Positions 11,808 to 27,711 are shown, counted from the stretch's first letter. The stretch is 64,000 nt of DNA from Chamaelirium japonicum (GCA_947650365.1 CANTAL010000003.1:2542001-2606000); one strand, 5' to 3'. Numbers and translations: made by a program. The notes: generated from the sequence alone by a model not told the origin.

Positions 11808-14800
11808 TAGTATCATCTCAATGTTATTATAATTATCATTGTAATATTTCTATAATTTTTTAAATAATAGTAATCATTTATTTAATTATAGAATAAATTA
11901 AATAATTGAAATATTATAATAATTAAATTTTTATTAAAATAATAATTTTATTTAATTATTTAATTATCTACTTATTTAATAAAATTTTTTATTCTATTGA
12001 TTTATTAATTATTATATTATTAAATAATCAAATTATGTAACTATTTAATGGTTTAAAATATTAAATAAAGAAATAATGATATAATTATATAAATAATTTA
12101 TTTTATTAGTTATTTCCTTAGTTATTATTATTTTTTAAATTAATTTAATTAATTTATTAAATAAGAAATTATATAAATATTAAAATAATTTATTTATTAT
12201 TTTATTATTCCAAAATTAATTAATTAAAATATTTAATTAATTACCATTAATGACATAATTATTATAATTTTTATTTAATTATTTTATAAAATAATTTTAT
12301 AATTTAAATATTTATTTCATTAAGTTATAAAATAATATAATAATATAATAACAAATTACTTATTATTTTGAAAAAATTATATTATTTAAAAAAATATTTA
12401 ATTATTTATATGTTGAAATAATTTACTAATTATTTAAAAAATAAGTAAATAGTTATTTAATTAATTTTTTATTTTATTATATAATAAAATAATTTATTTT
12501 TTGATATGTTTTATTTAATTTTTTCTAATTTAATTACATAATATAATAATTATTTCATTATGTAATCATTTATTTAAATTATTATTTATTTTACTATTAA
12601 ATTATTTATTAATTAAAATATTTTTTTGTTTATATAAATAATCTATTTAATATACTGCTTTAATAAATTAGTTTTTTAATATTTCAATAATTGACTAATT
12701 ATTTAATTATTTAAAAAAAATTTATTTAAATAATTTTTTTATAATTATCTAAATATTAAAATTATAATTTTATATTTATTTTAATAAATAATTATTAAAA
12801 AAATTATTCAAACTATAATATAATAATTTTATTACATAATAATTTGATTATTTAATTATTTTTTCAATTATTTTATTATTTTAAAAAATTATTTAAATAA
12901 TCGTTTTAATATATTTCTTTACTAAATAATCGTTTTCTTTTTTTATTATTTTTTTGTTTAGGTAAATAATCATTTTAATATATTTCTTTACTAAATAAGT
13001 TTTTAAATATTTTAATAATTGAATAAATATTTATTTATTTCAAAAAATTATTATTTAAATAACTATTTATGTAAATATTTTTTTATATAATAATTTATTT
13101 ATATAATTATGAATTAAATTATATTCATAATTTTAAAAATTATTAATGAATATAATTTATTTTTTAAAATATTACTTCAATATTTTAAAAATAAAATACT
13201 TAAATTTATTTATTTTCTGAAAATATTATATTATTATATAATAGAATTTTTTTATTTGAATATAAAAATAACATAAATAAATAATTAAATTAGTTAGATA
13301 TTTTATAAAATCATTAAATAATAATTTGAATCATTATTCCATAAATTATAATTAATCCAATTTTTTTATTATTTTCTTTTTGAATAATTCAAAAATGATT
13401 ATTGAATTATTTCATCATTGAATTATTCCTTAAATAAATAATAAAAATATTTAATTAAATATAATTTATTGAATAATGATTCAAAAATTTATTTAAATAT
13501 TTTATCAAATATCTAAATAATTTCATTATTTATTGATTTTCTTAATATTTTTTAATCAAATAAATAAATTATTTATTTATAAAATATTTAAATCAAATAA
13601 ATAATTTATTTTATTATTTAAATATTTATGTTTAATCAATAATTACATAACAAAATTATTATGTAATAAAATTATTAGATTATCATTTGAATAAATTATT
13701 AAATAAATATTTATATATATACCTAAAATATTATAAAATAGATTATTTACTTAAAAAAATAAATATTTTCATTATTATATAATTTCATAGTTAAATAAAA
13801 TATTATATAATTAAATAAATCAAGAAATTTATAAAATTATGAGATATTAATTGAAATAACTAAAAATAATAATTATTTAATTAAGTAATAAAATAAAACA
13901 ATAATTTAATAATCAAAGAAATATTTTTTGATTTTATTATTTAAATAATAAGTAAATAATTATTAAATTAATTTTTTATTTTGTTATATAATAAAATAAT
14001 TTATTTTTTGATATATTTTATTAAATTTTTTATAATTAAAGAAAATAATTTATGAATTATTTCATTACATAATAATTTATTTAAATTATTATTTATTTAA
14101 TATATTTCTTTAATAAATATATTTTGAAATAGTGAAATAATTGACTAATTTTTTAATTGTTTAAAAAAATAATTATTTAAATAATTATTTATATAATTAT
14201 CTAAATAATAAAATTTTAATTTTATAATTATTTTAATAAATAATTATTAAAAAATTTATTTAAATCATAATATAATATTTTCTTATATAATAATTTACTT
14301 ATATAATTATTAATTAAATGATTTTATATAAATAATATTCTAATAATTTTATTACATAATAATTTAGTTATGTAATTATAAATTAAATTATTTAATTATT
14401 TCAAAAAATCATTAATTAATATAATTTATTCTTTAAATTTTTACTTAAATATTTAGAAAATAAAATACTTAAATTTATTTTGTTAAAATATTTTATAATT
14501 ATATAATGAAAATATTTCATTATAATATAATAATAACATAAAAGAGAGAGAGAAACAAAGATAGAAGAGAGAGAAATGAAGACATATCGAGCACAGCCGA
14601 TCCATCGCAAGAAAACAGAAAGAGAAACGAAGACAGAAGAGAAAGAAAAAGATAGATGAGAATGGATAAATAAGCGAAGAAGTAATCTAAATTCCAAAAC
14701 TCCACTTCTCAATAGTATTATCTCAATGTTATTATGATTATCATTGTAATGTTTCTATAATTTTTTTAATAATAATAATCGTTTATTTTATTTTAAAATA

Positions 14801-16918
14801 ATTTAAATAATTAAAATATTTTAATAATTAACAATGATAATTAAAATATTTTAATAATCGTTTATTTTATTTATTTATTTAATTATCTAGTAATTTAATG
14901 AAATTTATTATTTTATTTATTTATGAATTATTATATTATTAAATAACCAAATTATGTAACTATTTAATGGTTTAAAATATTAAATAAATAAATAATAATT
15001 TAATTATGTAGTTAATTTATTTTATTTGTTATTTCTTCAATTATTATTATTATTGAAATAAATTTATTAAATAATAAATTATTGAAATAATAAAATAATT
15101 AATTAATTTATTATTTCATTATTAAATAAGTAATTAATAAAAATATTTAATGAATTACTATTAATAAAATAATAATTATAATTCTTATTATTTATTTTAT
15201 TAAATAATTTATGAATATAATTATTTATTTAACAAACTAATAAAATAATATAATAATATAATAACTAATTACGTATTATTTTTGAAAAATAATATTATTT
15301 CAAAAAATATTTTATTATTCATATGTTCAAATAATTAACTATTTAATTAAATAGTTCAATAATGATTATTTCATTAATATATTCAATAATGATTATTGAA
15401 TAATTTCATTATCGAATTTTTTCATTATTGAATTATTTAATAAGTAAATAATGAAAATATTGGATTAGTTATAATTTATAGAATAATGATTCCAATATTT
15501 ATTTAATTATTTTATTAAATAAATAAATAATTTCATTATTTATTTATTTGATTAATATTTTTTCATAAAATAATTCAATTATATAATTAGATAATATTTT
15601 AATCAAATAAATTTAAAATTTTATTATTTAAATATTTATGTTATAATTTAAATTATAAATTATATTAATTAATAATTTTTTCAAATAAGAAAATAATTTA
15701 ATCAATAATTACATAACTAAATTATTATGTTATAAAATTATTAGATTATCATTTGAATAAATTATTAAATAATTATTTATTTATATAACTAAAATATTAG
15801 AATTTAATTATTTAGATAATTAAATAAAGAATTATATAACTAATAAATTTTTTTAATAATTAAATAATGAGTCAATTATTGAAATATTTAAAAACTTAAT
15901 TAGTCAATTATTTTATTACATAATGAAATAATTAATTTTTTTTATGTATTTTATTAAATTTTTCATTATTTAAGAAAATAATTTTTGGAATAATGATTCA
16001 AATAATTATTTAATTATTTTAAAAAATATTTAAATAATTTCATTATTTCTTTATATTAATAAAATTTTCTAATAAAATAATTTATTTATATAATATGTTA
16101 ATCAAATAATTTAATTATTTTATTATCTAAATATTTATGTAATAATTTAAATTATAATTACATGACTAAATTATTTTCGAAAATTATAATTACATAACTA
16201 AAATAATTACATAACTAAATAATTATAATTACATAACTAAATAATTATTTATTGATATTACTAAAATATTAGAATTTAATTATTTAGTTAATGAATTAAA
16301 TAATTATTTAAATAATAATTTTTTAAAATAATTAAATAAATAGATAATTATTGAAATATCTAAAAACATAATTAGTGAAGAAATATATCAAATAGATTAT
16401 TTACTTAAAAAAATAAATATTGTTATTACTAAATAATTTTCTAGATAAATAAATAATAATTTAAAATAATATTATATAATTAAATAGATATAAAATTTTA
16501 TTAAATTATGCGATATTAATTGAAATAAGTAAAAATAATAATTATTTAATTAAGTAATATAATAAAAAAAATAATTTATTAACTATTTACTTATTATTTA
16601 AATAATTAGTTAATTATTTGAATATATGAATAATAAATTATTTTTTTAAATAGCTTAATATTTTTTTTGAATAATCAAATAAATATTTTCTGATTTAAAT
16701 ATTTCTATAATAACTAATTAGTTTAAGTAATTTAATTATTTAGATAATTAAATATTTTTTTTAATTATTTAAATATTTAATTTATTTAACTATTTAATTT
16801 ATTAAACTAATTAAATTATTTAAATATTAGGAAGTAAAGAAGTAAGATGAGGCACATCTGAATTTTTTACTTTAAAAAAATTTATATTTTTCTTTAAGAA
16901 AATTTAAAACATTAAACT
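11808..16918 (+). repeat. A+T-rich family 1 internal domains (about two units)
   Basis: About 5.1 kb of A+T-rich words, roughly twice the local unit length. The only non-A+T piece is the leader fragment at 14,540-14,706, which marks the missing unit boundary. The end carries the conserved TTAGGAAGTAAAGAAGTAAG / ATGAGGCACATC segment. No gene seen. Confidence 0.6.
14540..14706 (+). repeat. Family 1 leader fragment without LTR-like core
   Basis: GA-rich leader with ATATCGAGCACAGCCGATCC and the conserved end AATCTAAATTCCAAAACTCC. The core and primer site are absent. The two overlapping minus-strand open frames here are antisense to the leader and differ in frame, so they are not called as genes. 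Confidence 0.65.
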
Positions 16919-17280
16919 GTATGAGATCGTTCGATCGGATGACTGTCCACCGTTGGATCTCTCCTATAGATTAGGGTTTCCCTTATTATACTTAGGCTCT
17001 AATTAAGCTTATACTATAAATAATATACGACCCCTTTAGAGTGGGGCATGTTTGTTGGCTCTTTTTTTCTTCCATCTCATAATATATTATCAACACGAAC
17101 ATATCGAGCCCAATCGACCCGTCACAAAAAAATGGAGAGAGAAACGAAGACAAAAGAGAGAGAAGAAGAGAGATTAGAACGGCGAAATAAACAATGAGAG
17201 AAGAAGTCCTGCTACATTCCATTGGCCACGGGTATAGGTTTGAAGTAAGATGTAATCTAAATTCCAAAACTCCATTTATC
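16919..17280 (+). mobile_element. Family 1 LTR-like core, primer site and leader, forward
   Basis: Core from TGTATGAGATCG (16,919) to CATCTCATAATA (about 17,084), primer-site variant TATTATCAACACGA (17,085-17,098), leader with GA-rich tract and the GGGTATAGGTTTGAAG block, ending near AAACTCCATTTATC. The TATA-like sequence is ACTATAAATAATA. The 119-residue minus-strand open frame across it is antisense. Confidence 0.7.
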
Positions 17281-19318
17281 AATAGTATTATCTTAACATT
17301 ATTATGATTATATTGTAATGTTTCTATAATTTTTTTAATAATAGTAATCATTTATTAAATTACAAAATAATTTAAATAATTGAAATACTCTAATAATTAG
17401 TGATTTATTAATATAATAATTTTATATAATTATTTAATTATCTAGTTATTTAATGACATTTATTATTTTATTTATTTCTAATTTATTATATTAATAAATA
17501 ATCAAATTATTTAACAATTTAATTATTTAATACATTAAACAATTTAATTATTTAATACATTATTTGATTTTTTATATAACATTTCAAATAACTATTTATT
17601 TATATAACTAAAATATTAGATTTTAATGTAATGTTGTAATGTTTCTATATAAAATAATTTTTCTATATAAAATATTATGATTATTATTGTAATGTTTCTA
17701 TAATTTTTTTAACAATAGTAAACATTTATTTTATTATAAAATAATTTAAATAATTTAAAAATTAACTTTTTATTAAAATAATAATTTTATTTAATTATTT
17801 AATTATCTAGTAATTTAATGAAATTTATTATTTTATTAAATAATGAATTATTATATTATTATCTAATAAAATTATGGAACTATTTAATGGTTTAGAATAT
17901 TAAATTAATAAATAATGATTTAATTATATAATTAATTTGTTTTATTAGTTAGCTATTTATTTATTATTATCATTTAAATAATTTTTAAAATAATAAATTA
18001 TTGAAATAATAAAATAATTAATTAATTGAATATTTCATTATTCAATAAGTAATTAATGAAGATATTTAATTAATTAACATTAATGAAATAATTATTATAA
18101 TTCTTATTATTTAATTTATAATATAATTTATTAATTTAATTATTTATTTAAGAAAAAAATTAAATAATATAATAATATATTAACTAAATACTTATTATTT
18201 AAAAAAAATAATATTATTTAAAACTATTTTTTTATTAATATATTCAAATACTTAACTAATTAATTAAATAATAAGGAAATAGTTATTGAATTAATTTTTT
18301 ATTTTATTACTTAAGGAAATAATTAATTTTTTCAAGTATTTTATTTAGTTTTTTATAATTTAATATAATTTGTTAATTATTTCGTTAAATAATAACTTAT
18401 TTAAATTATTATTTATTTAACTATGAAATTAATTATAATTTATGGTTTAATGATTCAAATAATTATTTAATCATTTTATAAAATATTTAAATAATTTCAT
18501 TATTTATTTATGTTATGAATATTTAAATCAAATATTTTAATTATTTTATTATTTTAAAATTTATGTAATAATTTAAAGAATAAATTATATTAATTAATAA
18601 TTTTTTCAAATAATAAAGTAATTTAATCAATAATTACATGACTAAATTATTATGTAATAAAATTATTAGATTATCATTTAAACAAATTATTAAATTATTA
18701 TTTATTTATATAACTAAAATGTTAGAATTTAATTATTTAGATAATAAATTAAAGTATTGTTTAAATAATAATTTTTTTAAATAATTAAATAATTATTCAA
18801 ATATTGAAATATTTAAAAACTTAATTAGTGAAGAAATATATCAAACAGATAAATAAATAATAATTTAAAAATAATATGTTATAATTAAATAAATATAAAA
18901 TTTTATTTAATTAGGAGATATTAATTGAAATAAATAAAAAAATAATTATTTAATGAAATAAGAAAATAAAAAAATAATTTAATAACTATTTATTTATTAT
19001 TTCAATAATTAGTTAATTATTTGAATATATGAATAATAAAATATTTTTTTAAATAGCTTAATATTTTTTTGATAATCAAAGAAATATTTATTCATTTTTA
19101 TATTTCAATAATAAATAATTTGTTTAAGTTATTTAATTATATAGATAATTAAATATTTTATTAATTATTTAATTATTTAATTTATTTAACTATTTAATTT
19201 ATTAAACTAATTAAATTAATTAAATAATAGGAAATAAAGAAGTAAGATGAGGCACATCCGGATTTTTTGCTTTAAGAAAATTTATATTTTTCTTTAAAAA
19301 AATTTAAAACATTGCAAC
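17281..19318 (+). repeat. A+T-rich family 1 internal domain
   Basis: A+T-rich words with the conserved 3' segment (AGGAAATAAAGAAGTAAGA, then TGAGGCACATCC) just before the next core. Short internal repeats of the unit's own start occur near 17,630-17,720. No gene seen. Confidence 0.6.
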
Positions 19319-19616
19319 TGTTATAAGATCGTTCGATCGGATGACTGTCCACCATCGGATCTCTCCCATAGATTAGGGTTTCTCATATTATACTTAGACC
19401 CTAAGTAAACTTATCCTATAAATAATATATGACCCCTTTAGGGTGGGGCATGTTTGATGGCCCCATCTCATAATATGTTATCAATACAAACATATCGAGC
19501 CCAACTGACCCTTCGCAAGAAAACGGAGAAAGAAATGAAGATAGAAGAGAGAGGAAAAGAGATATTAGTATCATCTAAATTAAGAAGTAATCTAAATTCC
19601 AAAACTCTACTTCTCA
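19319..19616 (+). mobile_element. Family 1 LTR-like core and shortened leader
   Basis: Core from TGTTATAAGATCG to CATCTCATAATA (about 19,475), primer-site variant TGTTATCAATACAA, then a leader that has lost the TCCTGCTCCAG block and reaches AAACTCTACTTCTC. Confidence 0.65.
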
Positions 19617-21833
19617 ATAGTATCATCTTAACGTTATTATGATTATTATTATAATATTTCTATAATTTTTTTTAATAATATAATCATTTCTTTAATTATA
19701 AAATAATTTAAATAATTAAAATACTTTAATAATTAGCTTTTTATTAAAATATAATTTTATTTAATTATTTAATTATCTAGTTATTTAATGATATTTATTA
19801 TTTTATTTATTTATTAATTATTAGTATTATTAAATAATCTAAGTATGTAATAATTTAATGGTTTAAAATATTAAATAAAGAAATAATGATTTAATTATAT
19901 AAATATTTAAAATTTAATTAATTAATTAATTAAATAATAAATTATTGAAATAATAAAATAATTATTTAATTTATTATTTTATTATTAAATATGTAATTCA
20001 TGAAATAATTATTATAATTTTTATTTAAATATTTTATAAAATAACTTATTAATTTAATTATTTATTTAATAAAGTTATAAAATAATATAAAAAAATAATA
20101 ACTAATTACTTATTAGTTTAAAAAAAAATTATTATTGAAAAAAATATTTTATTATTTATATGTTCAAATAATTAACTAATTATTTAAATAATAAGTAAAT
20201 AATTATTGAATTAATTTTTTTTTATTACATAATGGATTAATTAATATTTTAATATATTTTATTTAATTATTTATAATTTAATAAAATAATTTGTTAATGA
20301 TTCCATTATATAATAATTTATTTAAATTATTATTTACTTAACTATGAAATTATTTTAAAATGAAATTATTTTTTGTTTTTGTAAATAATTTATTTAATAT
20401 ATAATAATTTTATTACATAATAATTTAGTTATTTAATTATTAACTAAATTATTTTATTATTTCAAAAAATAATTACTTATTTAAATTATTATTGTTTTTG
20501 AAATTATTTTTTTCTTTAAGTAAATAATCAATTTAATATATTTCTCTACAAAATAAGTTTTGAAATATATAAATAAATAAATAATTATTTATTTATTTAA
20601 AAAAATATTATTTAAATAATTCTTTATAAAATTATCTAATTAACAAAATTCTAATTTTATTATGTTAAAATATTATGTAATTATATAAAGGAATTATTTA
20701 TTAGAATATAATAATAAAAGAAATAAATAATTAAATTATTTAAATATTTTATAAAATAATAAAATAATTATTTGAATTATTAATCCATAAAAGATAATTA
20801 TTCCAATATTTTTATTATTTACTTATTGAATAATTCAATAATTATTATTAAATTATTTCATTATTGAATTATTCAATAAATAAAAAATAAAAAAAATTAA
20901 TTAATTATAATTTATGGAATAATGATTCCAATAATTATTTAATTAGTTTATAAAATATCTTAATAATTTCATTAATTTTTTTATATAATTCATATTTTTT
21001 AATAAAATAATTCAATTATATAATTATATAATATTTCAACAAAATAATTTAAGTATTTTATTATTTCCGTATTTACATAATAATTTAAACTATAAATTAT
21101 ATTAATTAATAACTGTTTAAAATAATAAAATAATTTAATTGATAATTACATAACAAAATTTTTATGTAATAAAATTATTAGATTATTATTTAAATAAATT
21201 ATTAAATAATTATTTATTTAAATAGCTATAATATTAGAATTTAATTATTCAGATAATTAAATAAAGAATTTTCTAAATAATAATTTTTTTAAATACTTAA
21301 ATGATTTGTCAATTATTGATATATTTAAAAACTTAATTAGTGAATAAATATACCAAATAGATTATTTACTTGAAAAAATAAATATTATAATTATTAAATA
21401 ATATTATTGTTAAATAAATAATAATTGATATAAAATATTATATAATAATATAAATAAATGTTTTTATTAAATTATGAGATATTAATTAAAATAACTAATA
21501 ATAATAATTATTTAGTTAAGTAATAAAATAAAATAATAATTTAATAACTATTTAATTCTTATGTAAATAATTAGTTAATTATTTGAATATATGAATAAAA
21601 AAATATTTTTTTTAAATAGCTTAATATTTTTTTAATAATCAAAGAAATATTTATTGATTTTAAAATTTAAATAATAAATAATTAGTTAAATAAGATAATT
21701 ATAAAGATAATTAAATATTTTATTAATTATTTAATTTATTAAACTAATTAAATTAAATAAATAATAGGAAGTAAAGAAGGAAGATGAGGCAGACCCGAAT
21801 TTTTTGCTTTAAAAAAATTTAAAATATTACAAC
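19617..21833 (+). repeat. A+T-rich family 1 internal domain
   Basis: A+T-rich words ending with AGGAAGTAAAGAAGGAAGA and TGAGGCAGACCC before the next core. No gene or RNA gene seen. Confidence 0.6.
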
Positions 21834-22085
21834 TATTTTGAGATTGTTCGATAGGATTACTGTCCACCGTTGGATCTCACCCATAGATTATGGTTTCCCA
21901 TATAATACTTAGGCCCTAAGTAAGCTTATCTCATAATATGTTATCAACATGAACATATCGAGCCCAGCCGACCCGTCGCAAGTAAACGGAGAAAGAAACG
22001 AAGACAAAAAAGATAGTAGAAGAGAGATAGGAATGGAAGAATAAATAAAGAGAGAAGAAGTCCTGCTCTAGTTCATTTGCCACGG
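21834..22085 (+). mobile_element. Family 1 unit with deleted core 3' part
   Basis: The core starts near TTTTGAGATTGTTCG and runs to AAGCTTA, then jumps to TCTCATAATA, so the TATA and GGGTGGGGC blocks are missing. Primer-site variant TGTTATCAACATGA and GA-rich leader follow. Confidence 0.65.
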
Positions 22086-22712
22086 ATATAGATAATTAAA
22101 TAAAAAATTATATAAATAATGTTTTTTTTACATAATTAAAAAATTAGTCAATTATTGAAATATTTAAAAACTTAATTAGTGAAAAAATATATATAATAGA
22201 TTATTTACTTAAAAAAATAAATATTTTCATTATGAAATAATTTTATAATTAAATAAATAATAAATTAAATAAAATATTATATAATTAAATAAATAAAAAA
22301 ATTTATTAAATTATGAGATATTAATTGAAATAACTAAAAATAATAATTATTTAAATAAGTAATAAAATATAACATTAATTTAATAGCTATTTCCTTATTA
22401 TTTATATAATTAGTTATTTATTTGAATATATGAATAATAAAATATTTTTTTAAATAGCTTAATATTTTTTTTAATAATAAAAGAAATATTTATTGATTTT
22501 ATTATTTAAATAATAAATAAATAGTTTAAATAAGTTAATTATAAAGATAAATAAATATTTCTTTAATTATTTAATTTATTTAACTAATTAATTAATTAAA
22601 CTAATAAAATAAATTTAATAATAGGAAGTAAAGAAGGAAGATGAGGCACAACCGAATTTTTTGCATTAAAAAAATTTATATTTTCTATTAAAAAAATTTA
22701 AAACATTACAAC
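22086..22712 (+). repeat. Short A+T-rich internal domain
   Basis: Only about 0.63 kb between two cores, the shortest spacing in this part. It ends with the usual AGGAAGTAAAGAAGGAAGA and TGAGGCACAACC. It looks like a unit that lost most of its A+T-rich interior. Confidence 0.6.
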
Positions 22713-22955
22713 TGTTTTGAGATCGTTCGATCGGATGACTGTCTACCATCGAATCTCTCCCATAGACTAGGTTTTTTCATATTATACTTAGGCCCTAAGT
22801 AAGCTTACCATATAAATAATATACGACCCCTTTAGGGTGGGGCACGAATATATCGAGCCCAACCGACCCATCGCAAGAAAACAAAGAGAGAAATAAAGAC
22901 AGAAAGGAGAGAAGAAGAGAGATGAGAATGGAGAAATAAATGAAGAGAGATAATA
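22713..22955 (+). mobile_element. Family 1 unit lacking core end and primer site
   Basis: The core starts TGTTTTGAGATCG and reaches GGGTGGGGCACG, then jumps to AATATATCGAGCCC; the core end and primer site are deleted. The leader breaks off after GAAGAGAGATAATAATAG. Confidence 0.65.
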
Positions 22956-25177
22956 ATAGTAATTATATATTTAATTATAAAATAATTTAAATAATTGAAA
23001 TATTTTAATAATTAACATTTTTTTAAAATAATTATTTTATTTATTTATTTAATTATCTAGTTTTTTAATAAAATTTATTATTTTATTTATTTATTAATTA
23101 TTATATTATTTAATAATCCAATTATGTAACAATTTAATGGTTTAAAATATTAAATAAATAAATAATAATTTAATTATATAATTTATTTATTTAATTAGTT
23201 ATTTCTTTTATTATTATTATTTTTTGAATTTATTATATTAATTTATTATATAATGAATTGTCAAAATAATAAAATAATTAATTATTTCATCATTTTATTA
23301 TGCAATAAGTAATTAATAAAAATATTTAATTAATTACTATTATTGAAATTATTATTATAATTTTTATTTAAGTATTTTATAAAATAATTTATTAATTTAA
23401 TTATTTATAAAATATAGTTATAAAATAATATAAAAAAATAGCAACTAATTACTTATTATTTTCAAAAAATTATTTATTTTAAAATTTTTTGTATTTATTT
23501 TGTATTTATTATTTTTTTATTTTATTACTTAATAAAATAATTAATATTTTGATGTATTTTATGTAATTTTTTATAATTGAATAAATAATTTGTTAATTAT
23601 TCCATTACATAATAATTTATTTAAATTATTTATTTAACAATAAAATTATTTAATATTTAATTTTTTTTTGTTTTAATAAATAATATATTTAATATATTTT
23701 TTTACTAAAAAAGATTTTAAATATATAAATAATTTACTAATTATTTATTTATATAAAAAAATTATTTTTAAATAATTCTTTATATAACTTTATAAATAAT
23801 AAAATTCTAATTTTATAATTATTTAAATAAATATTTATTAAATTTCTTTTTTAGATGATAATATATTAATTTTATTACATAATAATTTATTTATATGATT
23901 TCTTATTAAATTATTTTATTATTTCAAAAAATTATAATTTATTTAAATTATTAGTTTTTTAATAATGAAATTATTTAATAATTAAATTATTTTTTTGTTT
24001 AAGTAAATAATCCTTTTAATAATTTATTTACTAAATAAGTTTTTAAATATTTAAAGAATTTAATAATTATTTATTTAATTTAAAAAATTATTATTTATAT
24101 AATTATTTATATAAATATCTAATTAATGAAATTCTAATTTTATACTTATTTCAATAAATAGTTATTTAATAATTTACTTAAATAATAATCTAATAATTTT
24201 ATTACATAATAATTTAGTTATTTAATTATTAATGAAATTATTTCACTATTTCAAAAAATTACTAATTCATATAATTTATTTTTTAAAATATTACTTAAAT
24301 ATTCAAAAAATAAAATACTTAAATGTATTTTGTTTAAATATTATATTATTATATAATGGAATTATTTTATTAGAATATAAAAATAACATAAAGAAATAAT
24401 GAAATTTTTGCAAATAAAATATTAGAATTTTTGCAAATATTAATCAATAATTACATAACTAAATTATTATGTTATAAAATTATTAGATTATTATTTGAAT
24501 AAATTATTAAATAATTATTTATTTATATAACTAAAATATTAGAATTTAATTATTTAGATAATTAAATAAAAAATTATATAACTAATAATTTTTTTTAATA
24601 ATTAAATAATGTGTAAATTATTGAAATATTTAAAAACTTAATTACTGAAGAAATATATCAAATAGATTATTTTCTTAAAATAATAAATATTTTCATTATT
24701 AAATAATTTCATATGTAAAAAAAGAATAATTTAAATAAAATATTATAAAATTAAATAAAGAATAAATTTTATTAAATTATGAGATATTAATTAAAATAAC
24801 TAAAAAAATAATTATTTAATTAAGTAATAAAATAAAACAATAATTTAATAACTATTTACTTATTATTTAAATAATTAGGTAATTATTTGATTATATGAAT
24901 AATAAAACATTTTTTTAAATAGCTTAATATTTTTTTAATAATCAAAGAAATATTTATTGATTTTATTATTTAAATAATAACTAATTAGTTTAAATAATTT
25001 AATTATATAGATAATTATATATTTCTTTAATTATTTAATTTATTTAACTATTTAATTTATTAAACTAATAAAATTAATTTAATAATAGGAAGTAAAAAAG
25101 GAAGATGAGGCATACCCGAATTTTTTGCATTAAAAAAATTTATATTTTTCTTTAAAAAAATTTAAAATATTACAAAT
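22956..25177 (+). repeat. A+T-rich family 1 internal domain
   Basis: A+T-rich words; from about 24,370 on it belongs to duplicated block B. It ends with AGGAAGTAAAAAAGGAAGA and TGAGGCATACCC. Compared with the other copy, about 400 bp is missing near 24,412. No gene seen. Confidence 0.6.
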
Positions 25178-25540
25178 ATTATGAGATCGTTCGATCGGAT
25201 GACTGTCCACCATCAGATCTCTGCCATAGACTAGGTTTTTCTATATTATACTTAGGCCCTAAGTATGCTTACCATATAAATAATTTACGACCCCTTTAGG
25301 GTGGGGCACGTTTGATGTCTCTCTCTTTCTCCCATCTCATAATATGTTATCAACACGAACATATCGAGCCCAGCCGACCCATCGCAAGAAAATGGAGAGG
25401 AAAACGAAGACAGAAAAGAGAGAAGAATAGAGATGATAATGGAGAAATAAACGAAAAGAGAAGAATTCCTGCTCCAGTCCATTGGCCATGACTATAGGTT
25501 TGAAGTAAGAAGTAATCTAAATTCCAAAACTCCACGTCTC
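25178..25540 (+). mobile_element. Family 1 LTR-like core, primer site and leader, forward
   Basis: Core from TATTATGAGATCG to CATCTCATAATA (25,178-25,344, about 167 bp), primer-site variant TGTTATCAACACGA (25,345-25,358), GA-rich leader, end near AACTCCACGTCTC. Present again at 55,713-56,075. The minus-strand open frames here are antisense. Confidence 0.7.
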
Positions 25541-27711
25541 AATAGTATCATCTCAACGTTATTATGATTATCATTGTAATGTTTCTATAATTTTTTTAAT
25601 AATAGTAATCATTTACTTAATTATAAAATAATTTAAATATTTTAATAATTAACTATTTATTAAAATAATTATTTTATTTAATTATTTAATTATCTAGTTA
25701 TTTAATAAAATAATTTATTTATTTATTTATTAGTTACTATATTATTAAATAATCAAATTATGTAACAATTTAATGGTTAAAAATATTAAATAAAGAAATA
25801 ATAATTTAATTATATAATTTATTTATTTTATTAGTTATTTCTTTAATTATTATTATTTTTTAAATTAATTTAATTAATTCATTAAATAATAAATAGTTGA
25901 AATAATAAACTAAATAATTAATTAATTATTTTATTATTCAATAAGTAATTAATAAAAATATTTAATTAATTATAATTAATAAAATAATTATTATAATTTT
26001 TATTTAATTATTTTATAAAATAATTTAATAATTTAATTATTTATTTAATAAAGTAATAAAATAATATAATAATATAATAACAAGTTACTTATTATTTTAG
26101 AAAATTATATTATTTTAGAAAATTATATTATTTAAAAAATAATTTTATTATTTATATGTTTAAATAATGAACTAATTATTTAAATAATCAATAAATAGGT
26201 ATTGAATTAATTTTTTATTTTATTATATAATGAAATAATTAATTTTTTTATGTATTTAATTTAATTTTTTATTATTTATGAAAATAATTTGTTAATAATT
26301 TCATTATATAATAATTTATTTAATTAATTATTTTTTAAAAAATTAAATTATTGCATAATTAAATAATTTTTTTGTTTAAGTAAATAATCTATTTAATATA
26401 TTTCTTTACTAAATAAGTTTTTAAATATTTAAATAATTAACGAATTATTTAATTATTTAAAAAAATTGTTATTTAAATAATTATTTATATAATTATGTAA
26501 ATAATGAAATTTTAATTTTATAATTTAATTATTTTATTATTTAAATATTTACATAATAATTTAAAGTATAAATTATATTAATTAATAATATTTTGAAATA
26601 ATAAAATAATTTAATCAATAATTACATGACTAAATTATTATGTAATAAAATTATTAGATTATAATTTAAATAAATTATTAAATAATTATTTATTTATATA
26701 AATGAAATATTAGATTATAATTTAAATAAATTATTAAATAATTTTGTATTTAAATAAATAATAATTTATAAAATTAAATAATAAATTATATTATTAGATA
26801 AATAAATTATATTATTATATTAATAATTTTTTTAATAATTCTTTATTTAAATAATTATAAAATTAGAATTTCACTATTTAGAAAATTATATAAAGAATTA
26901 AATATTTAAAAATATATTTCATAAACAAATATATTAAATAGATTATTTACTAAAACAAAAAAATAATTTAATTTTTAAATAATTTTGTAGTTAAATAAAT
27001 AATAATATAAATAAATTATTATGTAATAAAATAATTAACAAATTATTTTATTAAATTATAAAAAATTATATATAATGTAACAAAATATTATTTATTTTAT
27101 TAAGTAATAAAAAACATTAATTCAATAACTATTTAGTTTTAATTTAAATAATTAGTTAATTTTTTGAATATATAAATAATAAAATGATTTTTAAAATAAT
27201 AAATTTTTTGAAAATAATTAGTAATTAGTTATTATATTTTTATATTATTTTATAACTTTATTAAATAAATAATTCAATTAATAAATTATTTTATAAAAAA
27301 ATTAAATAAAAATTATAATAATTATTTTATTTATTATAATTAGTTAAATATTTTAATTAATTACTTATTGAATAATAAAATGATGAATTAAATAATTATT
27401 TCATTATTTGAACAATTTATTATTTAATAAATGAATTAAATTAATTTAAAAATAATAATAATGAAAGAAATAACTAATTCAATAAAATAATTATTTAATT
27501 AAATCATTATTTATTTATTTAATATTTTGAACTATTAAATTGTTATATAGTTTGATTATTTTATAATAAATAAATAATAAATAAATAAAATAATAAATGT
27601 TATTAAATAACTTGATGATTAAATAAATAAATAAAACTACTATTTTAATAAAAAGCTAATTATTAAAGTATTTCAATTATTTTAATTATTTTATTATTAA
27701 ATAAACGATTG
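25541..27711 (+). repeat. A+T-rich domain up to the copia LTR
   Basis: About 2.2 kb of A+T-rich words with no gene. It ends at ACGATTG, next to the copia LTR. Nearly the same sequence precedes the copia LTR at 58,245. Confidence 0.6.
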